From Ornithinicoccus sp045032955 (GTDB lineage: Bacteria; Actinomycetota; Actinomycetes; Actinomycetales; Dermatophilaceae): DNA of 64,000 nt. Location of the stretch: NCBI RefSeq assembly GCF_045032955.1, contig NZ_JBJFZU010000002.1, positions 558,001 through 622,000 on the forward strand, written 5' to 3'. Made by a program: the position numbers and the translations under genes. The notes under the pieces were generated by a model. It was not told the origin of the DNA. It did no database searches and saw only the letters and a list, made by a program, of their open reading frames with translations. Position 1 is the first letter of the stretch. Every line of letters begins with the position of its first letter. Below are positions 17,901 to 24,222 of this stretch, piece by piece.

Positions 17901-18828
17901 TCATCAGCACGTGCACCTCGTCCTCGCGGGCGGCGTACCGTCCGGGGCGGCTGCCGTGCTCCTCGGGCAGCCACCGCTGCACGGTGCCGCCCTCCATCAC
18001 CGAGGCGTTGTCCTTGTAGGCGACGACGGTGCCCTGCCCGGCGACCTTCTCGGTGTGCCGGATCATCCCGAACAGGCTGCTGGGCTGCGGCCGACCGTCG
18101 ATGACGAAGTCGGCGTTGAAGATCTTGTGCCGGCAGTGCTCGGAGTTCGCCTGGGCGAACATCGTCAGCTCGACGTCGGTGGGGTTGCGGCCCAGACTGG
18201 TGAACGACTCAGCGAGGTAGTCGATCTCGTCCGGGGACAGCGCCAGTCCGTATGCCGCGTCCGCCTCCTCGAGCGCGGTGCGGCCCCGCCCGAGCAGGTC
18301 GACGTGCTCCATCGGGGCGGCCTCCCGTTCGGCGAAGAGCAGGGTGCAGGCCTGGCGGGTGGGCAGTGCCGACTCCGTCATCCGGTCGTGCAGCACGGCG
18401 GCGCACGCGGACCACTCGGCTTCGGTGAGCGGTTCTCCGTCGACGCGCAGGTGAAACTCGGTGACCCGCTCCACCCGCTGGACGTCCAGCCCGCAGCTGT
18501 GCACGATGTCGGTGGCCTTGCTGGACCAGGGGGAGATGGTGCCCAGCCGCGGGGAGACGACGACCAGGGCGTCCGACCCACCCGACGGGTGCGCGGGGTC
18601 CACGGCCGTGCCGGTCCAGGGATCGCCGTAGGTGAGGACGGCGGCCAGCAGCTGTGCCTCGTCGTCCGCGAGCGCCCGCGCCGCGGCGACCCAGTGCACG
18701 TGCTGGGCCGTCACGGCTGTCACGCGCGGCACGAGCGCCTGCAGCCGTCGCAGCAGCGCCTCGGCCCGGAAGGTCGAGAGGGCGGAGCCCCCGGGGACCG
18801 TGGAGAGGACGGGGTCGGGGACTGCCAT
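14905..18828 (-). CDS. purL: Phosphoribosylformylglycinamidine synthase, single-chain form
   Basis: A 1307-residue enzyme that converts FGAR, glutamine and ATP to FGAM (purine step 4). It is the large type, with N-terminal PurS-like region, two AIRS-like synthetase halves (HNHPTAISPFPGAATGAGG in the first) and a C-terminal class I glutamine amidotransferase from about residue 1040, with nucleophile Cys in LGICNGCQMF and the His-Glu pair near MMPHPERV. Most actinobacteria use separate PurS, PurQ and small PurL, so this form is notable. The ATG at 18828 follows AACAGGAG; an upstream GTG at 18843 is less likely. purC and purD lie nearby on the same strand but are separated by other genes. Confidence 0.96.
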   Translation of the reverse strand: MAVPDPVLSTVPGGSALSTFRAEALLRRLQALVPRVTAVTAQHVHWVAAARALADDEAQLLAAVLTYGDPWTGTAVDPAHPSGGSDALVVVSPRLGTISPWSSKATDIVHSCGLDVQRVERVTEFHLRVDGEPLTEAEWSACAAVLHDRMTESALPTRQACTLLFAEREAAPMEHVDLLGRGRTALEEADAAYGLALSPDEIDYLAESFTSLGRNPTDVELTMFAQANSEHCRHKIFNADFVIDGRPQPSSLFGMIRHTEKVAGQGTVVAYKDNASVMEGGTVQRWLPEEHGSRPGRYAAREDEVHVLMKVETHNHPTAISPFPGAATGAGGEIRDEGATGRGSAPKAGLTGFAVSHLHLPGTQEPWEDAAYGAPEHVAGPLDIMVDAPLGAAAFNNEFGRPGLGGFFRVYEQTVDGVRRGYHKPIMSAGGLGSISAAMTEKVRFGPGTLLVQIGGPGMRIGMGGGAASSMASGTNAAELDFDSVQRGNPEMQRRAQEVINHCWALGDDNPVLAIHDVGAGGLSNAFPELVDDAGLGARFDLSAVPLEESGLSPKEIWSNESQERYVLAVSPGSLDSFAELCERERCPYAVVGVAQDGGQLMLTDGDGGADAHPVDMPMGVLLGKPPRMTRDVHRVQRSTPELDLGPLTGERLAQTAHAVLRHPSVASKRFLITIGDRTVGGLSHRDQMVGPWQVPVADVAVTLADLTGLAGEAMATGERMPLASVDGPASGRMAVGEALTNLLAAPVTLPGVKLSCNWMAACGEPGEDAALYDTVHAVAMELCPALGISVPVGKDSLSMRTRWSDGEGEQRQVTSPVSLVVSAFAALPDVRGTWTPQLHAGDALLLIDLGAGAQRLGGSILAQVLGEFGGTVPDLDDPAQVVALAAALGELREAGVVRAYHDRSDGGLWATLVEMAFAGGVGLDVRLPEGAGVASLFAEELGVVLGIDPDRLEQAEAVLDAHGLGALTHRLGRAVEQRRVRVRGAGVDLDEPVHGLAQSWDEVSARITALRDHPDCAREEHAAVGADGDPGLHVSTTFDPVQDITAPYLNRGARPAVAILREQGVNSHVETAFAFDRAGFDTYDVHMTDLQAGRFDLADVVGLVAAGGFSYGDTLGAGEGWARSVLFDGRLTDAVGGFFARPDTFALGICNGCQMFAALAGLIPGAEAWPRFTRNRSEQYEARLSLVEVVDSPSIFFTGMAGSRIPIAVAHGEGRADFSARGDEAGVLSAARYVDHHGQVATAYPANPNGSPGGLTAVTTPDGRFTAMMPHPERVQRNAQLSWTPGDLRDPSPWLRMFRNARVWVD

Positions 18829-18949
18829 GGGGCTCCTGTTCACGACACGGGGGTCTGGTCGCTGGACCGACCGGACACGACCTACTCGTCGAGCCTAGCG
18901 AGTCGTAGCGGGCGGTTCGCGCCTCGGTCGGCAGCGTCGGCGTCGGTGC

Positions 18950-19561
18950 TCAGTCCCGGTGCTCGCTCTGCTGCTGGCGGACCACGACCCAGGTCGCCCC
19001 GGCCAGCAGCAGCCCCGCGAGGACCGCCGCCACCACGATGCCGGTCCCGCCGAGCCAGTCGTCGAGCAGCTCACGGGTCGAGGAGGAGGGGTCGACCAAC
19101 GTCACGGCGACGAAGACGGCGACCAGCAGTGAGGCGAGGACGGGGGGCACCGCCGACCAGTGACCGGTCCAGCCCATCCGCTTCCGCACGATCTTTCCGG
19201 CCTTGACGATGCGACCGGCCCGCATGAACCGCAACGCGCCGAAGACCCGTAGCAGGCGGAGCAGCTGCACAGGGCCGATGGCCAGCACCACCCCGGCGAC
19301 GATCGCGACGGTGAGCAGGATGAGCCAGACGTGCTCACGGACCCAGCGGCGTTTGTCCGCCGAGACGACGAAGAGCACGACCGTCTCGGCGACGAGGACA
19401 CCCCCGGCCACCCAGTTGACCACGTCGCCCGCGGTCGAGTACGGGTCGTCGAGCAGGGTGAGGAAGACCGCCGGCACCGATGCCAGGGCCGCCAGCAGGA
19501 CGGGGACGGCCAGTCGTTGCTGCCAGCGCTCCTCGCGGTCCGGGCGCTGCTGCTCACTCAC
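18950..19561 (-). CDS. Voltage-sensor-like membrane protein lacking a K+ selectivity filter
   Basis: A 203-residue membrane protein laid out like a Kv-type channel. Segments S1-S3 fall at about residues 17-35, 46-65 and 76-94. An S4-like helix (about 97-128) carries Arg or Lys every third position: LLR LLR VFG ALR FMR AGR IVK AGK IVR. Two further membrane segments follow (about 138-155 and 175-192), but the stretch between them (VDPSSSTRELLDDWLGGTG) has no TVGYG-type selectivity filter. It may be a degenerate channel subunit or a stand-alone sensor. GTG start with AGGAAGGGG upstream. Confidence 0.65.
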   Translation of the reverse strand: MSEQQRPDREERWQQRLAVPVLLAALASVPAVFLTLLDDPYSTAGDVVNWVAGGVLVAETVVLFVVSADKRRWVREHVWLILLTVAIVAGVVLAIGPVQLLRLLRVFGALRFMRAGRIVKAGKIVRKRMGWTGHWSAVPPVLASLLVAVFVAVTLVDPSSSTRELLDDWLGGTGIVVAAVLAGLLLAGATWVVVRQQQSEHRD

Positions 19562-19647
19562 GTGCTCGACCCCTTCCTGACGGCCACCATGGTAGGTAAG
19601 GGCCTGGTCCCGGGGCTCGGGCGGCGGTACGGTGAAGGGTCATGTGT

Positions 19648-19692
19648 GAACACCCTCGGCGGGTGTCCGCCTCGAGGTGAGGCGGTTCTTCA
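19648..19692 (+). promoter_or_regulatory. Two tandem stem-loops in the leader of the cell-wall-binding gene
   Basis: ACACCC-TCGGC-GGGTGT is followed immediately by CCGCCTC-GAGGT-GAGGCGG, 50-90 bp upstream of the ATG at 19738. Two adjacent compact hairpins in a leader suggest an attenuator or RNA-stability element; it matches no riboswitch I recognise. Confidence 0.35.
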
Positions 19693-19737
19693 GCAGCTCG
19701 GACGGCGCGCGCCCAGACGCAAGGAGCGTGTGTTGTC

Positions 19738-20628
19738 ATGCCCGTCCCCACTTCCCGGCGCGCCCGTACGGCGTTGTCCGCGACCCTCGTGGCCGCCCTG
19801 CTCGGCGGCGCCGTGGCGACGTATGCCGCGACCGCCACCGTCGACCCACCACCCAGGACGGCGTTCCTGGCACGGTCGGACGTCCCGGTCGACGCCCTGG
19901 CTGCCGGCCCGATCGCAGGCCGAGCAGGGGCGCCCCTGTTCGTCACCTCACCCACCAGCCTCGGCGAGCATGCCCGGGAGGGACTGATCGACGCCGACCC
20001 CGAGCTCGTCATCCTGGCCGGTGGCACCGGTGCGCTGTCCGCCGCGGTGGAGGCCCAGGTCGCCGCTGCGCTGCCGGGCGTCACCGTCCGGCGGGTGTCC
20101 GGCGCGACCCGCAGCGAGACCGCCCGGCGGTTCGCGGAGCTGATCGACGAGTACAACCCGGCGTTCCTGCCGATCGACTCGACGGCGCTGCTGCCGGACG
20201 TGATCCTCGCGGACGACGGCGCGATCGCAATGCCGACCGGGACGACGCACTGCATCACCGAGCCCTACACCCCGGAGGTCGACCGGGTGGCGGTGGCGCA
20301 GGTCGGCCTGTCCGGACGCCGCGACGTGCCGGGCGGCTCGACCCTCTTCGCGCGGCTGCTGGTCAGCACCGACGACGGGGCGACGTGGGTCCAGAACTCG
20401 GCGCGCATCTCCCCCGAGGACCAGATCAGCAACACAGACCAAGGAGCGATCACCTACACCGACGTCACCGCCCTGAGCGCCGGCACCACGTACCGCTTCG
20501 CGGTCCGCGCGTTCGGAGGTCTCGCGTCGGCCCGGTGCAACCTGGTCCTCACCGCGGCGCCCGGGACGGGGGCCCAGGTCACCCCAGACGGTGCCGATCC
20601 TGTCTCTACCGACGAGGGGAACGGCTGA
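19738..20628 (+). CDS. Secreted protein with cell-wall-binding repeat 2 (CWB2-like) region
   Basis: A 296-residue protein with a signal peptide or membrane anchor (hydrophobic core about residues 12-30, ATYAA near the cleavage point). Residues about 62-130 (PLFVTSPTSLGEHAREGL, then PELVILAGGTGALS and VRRVSGATRSETA) match one cell-wall-binding repeat 2 unit; three such units normally form a binding domain, so this one is partial or degenerate. The C-terminal ~120 residues are strand-rich and fibronectin-like (TTYRFAVRAFG). The ATG has AAGGAG about 9 nt upstream. Its last 23 bp overlap the end of convergent purC. Role at the surface is inferred. Confidence 0.72.
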   Translation: MPVPTSRRARTALSATLVAALLGGAVATYAATATVDPPPRTAFLARSDVPVDALAAGPIAGRAGAPLFVTSPTSLGEHAREGLIDADPELVILAGGTGALSAAVEAQVAAALPGVTVRRVSGATRSETARRFAELIDEYNPAFLPIDSTALLPDVILADDGAIAMPTGTTHCITEPYTPEVDRVAVAQVGLSGRRDVPGGSTLFARLLVSTDDGATWVQNSARISPEDQISNTDQGAITYTDVTALSAGTTYRFAVRAFGGLASARCNLVLTAAPGTGAQVTPDGADPVSTDEGNG

Positions 20629-21568
20629 CGAAGCTCGTGCCGGTGAGCGTCTCGAACGCCTCGACGTACCTGGCCCGGGTCAGCTCCACGACCTCCGCCG
20701 GCAGCGCCGGCGGCGGCGTGTCGCCGTGTCGGTCCCACCCGCTGTCCGCCGACGTGAGCCAGTCGCGCAGCACCTGCTTGTCGTAGGAGGTCTGGGTGCG
20801 CCCCGGCTCCCAGTCTGCGGCCCGCCAGAAGCGGGAGGAGTCGGGGGTGAGCACCTCGTCGGCCAGCACCACCTGCACCTCGTCGGGGTCCACCGCCGCC
20901 CAGTCGACCTCCTCACCGGCGCCGAGGCCGAGCGGGGTCACGTCGATCCCGAACTCGACCTTGGTGTCGGCGATGAGGATGCCGCGCTCGGCCGCGATCT
21001 CGTTGCCGCGGGCCAGGATGCGCACGGTGAGGTCACGCACCCGGGCGGCCAGCCGGGGCCCGACGATCTCCTCGACCCGGGCGTACGAGATGGGCTCGTC
21101 GTGCTCGCCCTGCGGAGCCTTGGTGCTCGGGGTGAAGACCGGCTCCGGCAGCCGGGAGCCGTCGACCAGCCCGTCGGGCAGCCGGACCCCGGAGACCGTG
21201 CCGGTCGCGGCATACTCCGCCAGGCCGCCACCGGTGAGGTGGGCCCGCGCGACGCACTCGACCGGCAGCATTGCCAGGCGCCGGACGTAGACGCCCCGGC
21301 CGGCGACCTGCTCGGGGACGTCGGTGGACAGCACGTGGTGCGGGACGAGGTCGGCGAGCTGGTCGAACCACCACAGCGACATCCGGGTGAGGATCTCGCC
21401 CTTGTCCGGGATGGGCGTGTCCAGGATGTGGTCGTAGGCGCTGATCCGGTCCGAGGCGACGAGGAGCAGCCGGTCGTGCTCGGCCCGCCCGGCGGCGTCC
21501 AGCGGGGCGTAGAGGCCCCGGACCTTGCCGGAGTGGATCAGCTCGTGCCCGGGCAGCTGCTGCGTCAT
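20606..21568 (-). CDS. purC: SAICAR synthetase
   Basis: A 320-residue enzyme joining CAIR and aspartate with ATP to give SAICAR in purine synthesis. Signatures include HSGKVRGLY (N-terminal ATP site, about residues 11-19), SDRISAYDH (about 40-48), PVECVARAHLTGGG (about 100-113) and the late motif LIADTKVEFGID (about 196-207). It lies 13 bp downstream of purD and is co-transcribed with it. The 3-prime end overlaps the convergent secreted-protein gene by 23 bp. Confidence 0.97.
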   Translation of the reverse strand: MTQQLPGHELIHSGKVRGLYAPLDAAGRAEHDRLLLVASDRISAYDHILDTPIPDKGEILTRMSLWWFDQLADLVPHHVLSTDVPEQVAGRGVYVRRLAMLPVECVARAHLTGGGLAEYAATGTVSGVRLPDGLVDGSRLPEPVFTPSTKAPQGEHDEPISYARVEEIVGPRLAARVRDLTVRILARGNEIAAERGILIADTKVEFGIDVTPLGLGAGEEVDWAAVDPDEVQVVLADEVLTPDSSRFWRAADWEPGRTQTSYDKQVLRDWLTSADSGWDRHGDTPPPALPAEVVELTRARYVEAFETLTGTSFVSRSPRR

Positions 21569-21581
21569 TCGGCTCTCCGTC

Positions 21582-22853
21582 TCATCGGTCCAGGTCGCCC
21601 CGCTCGGCGGCGAGCGCGATGTCGCGGCGGACGTGGGACCCGCGCAGGGTGACGCGGTCAGCCGCGGTGTATGCCCGTTCCCGCGCCGTGGTGAGGTCCG
21701 GGCCGAGGCTGACGACGCTCAGCACCCGGCCACCGGCCGAGCGCAGCACGCCGTCCTCGAGCCGTGTCCCGGCGTGCAGCACGTGCACCTCGGACACCTG
21801 CGCGGCCTCGTCGAGCCCGCCGATCTCGTCCCCGGTCCTGGGCGCGGCGGGGTAGCCCTCGGCGGCGACCACGACGGTCACGCTGGTCTGCTCGGACCAC
21901 TGCAGCGGGGGCAGCCGGTCGAGCTCCCCGCGGGCAGCGGCGCGCAGCACCCCGCCGAGCGGGGTGCGCAGCCGGGCCAGCACCGACTGGGTCTCGGGGT
22001 CGCCGAAGCGCGCGTTGAACTCGACCACCCGGAGCCCCGCGGAGGTCAGCGCCAGGCCGACGTAGAGCACCCCGGTGAACGGGGTGCCGCGCCGGGCCAT
22101 CTCGGCGACCGTGGGGCGGGCGACCGTCTCGAGCACCTCCTCGACCAGGCCCTGAGGGGCCCAGGTCAGCGGGCTGTAGGCCCCCATCCCGCCGGTGTTG
22201 GGTCCGGTGTCGCCCTCGCCCACCCGCTTGAAGTCCTGGGCCGGGGCGAGCGGCACCACGTCCTTGCCGTCGGCCAGGCAGAAGAGGGACACCTCGGGCC
22301 CGTCCAGGAAGTCCTCGATCACCACCCGGCCCCCGGGACGGGCCAGGCAGACCGCGGCATGCTCGAGCGCCTCGGCGAGGTCCTCGGTGACCACGACCCC
22401 CTTGCCGGCGGCCAGCCCGTCCTCCTTGACCACGTAGGGGGCGCCGGTCGCGGCCAGCGCGGCGGCGACCTGCTCCGGGGTCGTGCACACGTGCGCGGCG
22501 GCGGTCGGCACCCCGGCGGCGGCCATCACCTCCTTGGCGAACGCCTTGCTGGCCTCCAGCCGGGCGGCCGCGGCGGACGGGCCGAAGCAGTCGATGCCCG
22601 CCTCGGCCAGGGCGTCCGCGACACCGGCCACCAGGGGTGCCTCCGGGCCGACCACCACCAGGTCGACGCCCTCCCGGCGAGCCGTGGCGACCACCAGGGC
22701 AGGGTCTGCCGGGTCACCCTCGAGGCAGCGTGCCAGGGCGGCGATCCCGGGGTTACCGGGGAGGGCGAGCACCGCGTCGATGTCGGGGTCGAGAGCGAGG
22801 GCGCGGACGAGGGCGTGCTCCCGTGCACCGGAGCCGAGGACGAGGACCACCAC
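21582..22853 (-). CDS. purD: Phosphoribosylamine-glycine ligase
   Basis: A 423-residue ATP-grasp enzyme that makes GAR from phosphoribosylamine, glycine and ATP. Clear signatures: MVVLVLGSGAREHAL at the N-terminus, VVVGPEAPLVAGVAD (about residues 65-79), the ATP-grasp loop VVKEDGLAAGKGVVV (about 137-151), NTGGMGAYSP (about 217-226) and NARFGDPETQ (about 276-285). The GTG start is preceded by TAGGCT at 8-nt spacing and no ribosome site, suggesting a leaderless mRNA. First gene of purD-purC. Confidence 0.97.
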   Translation of the reverse strand: MVVLVLGSGAREHALVRALALDPDIDAVLALPGNPGIAALARCLEGDPADPALVVATARREGVDLVVVGPEAPLVAGVADALAEAGIDCFGPSAAAARLEASKAFAKEVMAAAGVPTAAAHVCTTPEQVAAALAATGAPYVVKEDGLAAGKGVVVTEDLAEALEHAAVCLARPGGRVVIEDFLDGPEVSLFCLADGKDVVPLAPAQDFKRVGEGDTGPNTGGMGAYSPLTWAPQGLVEEVLETVARPTVAEMARRGTPFTGVLYVGLALTSAGLRVVEFNARFGDPETQSVLARLRTPLGGVLRAAARGELDRLPPLQWSEQTSVTVVVAAEGYPAAPRTGDEIGGLDEAAQVSEVHVLHAGTRLEDGVLRSAGGRVLSVVSLGPDLTTARERAYTAADRVTLRGSHVRRDIALAAERGDLDR

Positions 22854-22861
22854 GGCTCAGC

Positions 22862-22867
22862 AGCCTA
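22862..22867 (-). promoter_or_regulatory. -10 box TAGGCT of purD (leaderless)
   Basis: TAGGCT on the minus strand ends 8 nt before the purD GTG at 22853. Confidence 0.45.
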
Positions 22868-22906
22868 TCGGGCGCGCGGCGGGCAGCCGAACGGGTGCGG
22901 ACATAG

Positions 22907-22955
22907 GTGTGGTCCTCCTGGAAGGCAGGGGGGGTATCTCCCAGGAGGACCACAC
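22907..22955. repeat. Perfect 15-bp inverted repeat in the purD/regulator divergent region
   Basis: GTGTGGTCCTCCTGG (22907-22921) is repeated inverted at 22941-22955 with a 19-nt spacer. The arms contain AGGAGG in both orientations. Located between divergent genes, so it is more likely a regulatory element than a terminator. Confidence 0.6.
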
Positions 22956-22970
22956 AGCAGGGCAGGGTCA

Positions 22971-22997
22971 GTACGGACTATGGGGGGCTGTCCGTAC
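22971..22997. repeat. Inverted repeat GTACGGAC / GTCCGTAC
   Basis: Perfect 8-bp arms at 22971-22978 and 22990-22997 with an 11-nt spacer, about 135 bp upstream of the regulator at 23119. Candidate operator. Confidence 0.4.
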
Positions 22998-23118
22998 GAC
23001 ACTCACATCCCTGCACCAGCACGAGGCCGGTGCATCAACAGTGACACACGGCACTTCGGCTTGTCACATCGACGGCGTCGGGATGCTGCCATTGGCGGTC
23101 ATCCGTCACACTGGTCCC

Positions 23119-24138
23119 ATGGACAGGTGGTCGTCGGGGCGCGAGCTGCGCGGTGAGGTCTACGAGGAGTTCGTCACAGGGGTCTTCCGTCGTGCCGTCC
23201 GGCTGGGCCGGCCGAGCCGGGAAGCGCTGCGGGCCGAGGGCCTGGACGACGCGGACATCGACGAGGGCACCGCCGAGCTGGTGGCCCGCGGGTTCCTCAC
23301 CACGACCGACGCCCCGGACGTCTGGGAGGTCGTCCCGCCACGGGAGGCGGTGGCGCGCTATGCCGAGGGGGCGGAGTACCGGATGCGGGTGGCGCGGGCC
23401 GCGTCTGGTGAGCTGGAGACCGCCTGGCGGCAGGCGATGGGGCGGGCGGTCACCGAGGCGGCGCCGGGGCTGGACCTGCTGAACGGCATACCGGACATCG
23501 CCGGGCGGGTGCTGGCCATGCACCTGAACGCCCGGGAGCGGATGTGGCTGGCCCTGGACGGCTCGCCGGCGGGGCGTGAGCTCCTGGACCGTGCCGCGGT
23601 GGACCCGGCCGTGCTGGGCGTGGAGGCGGGGGTGGTGCACCGCCTGCTGCTGGACACCTCCCTGCTGGCGGTGCCGGAGGCCGGCGTGGTCATGGCGCAG
23701 GTGGCCGCTGCGGGCGGGTCCGTCAGGCTGGCCAACGGCCTGCCCTTCGGGGTCGGGGTCTGCGACGGGAGCGCCGCGCTGGTCGACATCAGCAGCTACG
23801 ACGAGGACGGGGTCGGATCCTTCGAGACGCGACAGGCGCCGCCGGTGACGGCGATCGCCGCGCTGGTGGAGCGGATGTGGCTGCTGGCCGCGCCCTACGA
23901 GCCGATGGTCGAGGCCGCCCGCCGGCGGGAGCGCGGCGGGTCCTCCGCGCCCCTGGACGAGCGGGACCGGTCCATCCTGGCGCTGCTCGCCACCGGTGCC
24001 TCCGACCAGGTGATCGCCAGGCGGGCCGAGGTCTCGGTCCGGACGGTGGAACGCCGGGTCCGCTACCTGATGGAGCACCTGGGGGCCGCCACCCGTTTCC
24101 AGGCCGGGGCGCAGGCGGTCCGTCGGGGATGGGTCTGA
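23119..24138 (+). CDS. LuxR-type helix-turn-helix regulator
   Basis: A 339-residue regulator with the same plan as the protein at 9057-10031: N-terminal winged-helix-like region (about residues 1-70, EALRAEGLDDADIDEGTAELVARGFL), a middle sensor-like domain with little similarity to named families, and a C-terminal LuxR-type motif (DRSILALLATGASDQVIARRAEVSVRTVERRVRYLMEHLG). Both proteins end in a similar TRFQxG stretch. The ATG at 23119 is preferred as homology starts there; no ribosome site is seen. Two inverted repeats upstream (22907-22955, 22971-22997) are candidate operators. A HelD-like gene follows on the same strand. Targets unknown. Confidence 0.78.
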   Translation: MDRWSSGRELRGEVYEEFVTGVFRRAVRLGRPSREALRAEGLDDADIDEGTAELVARGFLTTTDAPDVWEVVPPREAVARYAEGAEYRMRVARAASGELETAWRQAMGRAVTEAAPGLDLLNGIPDIAGRVLAMHLNARERMWLALDGSPAGRELLDRAAVDPAVLGVEAGVVHRLLLDTSLLAVPEAGVVMAQVAAAGGSVRLANGLPFGVGVCDGSAALVDISSYDEDGVGSFETRQAPPVTAIAALVERMWLLAAPYEPMVEAARRRERGGSSAPLDERDRSILALLATGASDQVIARRAEVSVRTVERRVRYLMEHLGAATRFQAGAQAVRRGWV

Positions 24139-24222
24139 GGGTCGCGGCGGCTAGAGTATGGGCTTTGCGGCGCCTGGGGAGGGCGTCCGCACCCGTGAGC
24201 AGGACCCGAGGGAAGGTGCGCG

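Noticed and set aside
16498..19206. 902-codon open frame antisense to purL
   Set aside because: Same reason: purL is certain on the other strand and the antisense protein resembles no family.
22857..22904. 15-codon leader peptide with AGGAGG site before purD
   Set aside because: The ATG has a good ribosome site, but the AGGAGG is part of a perfect inverted repeat and a TAGGCT box 8 nt before purD better explains expression as leaderless.
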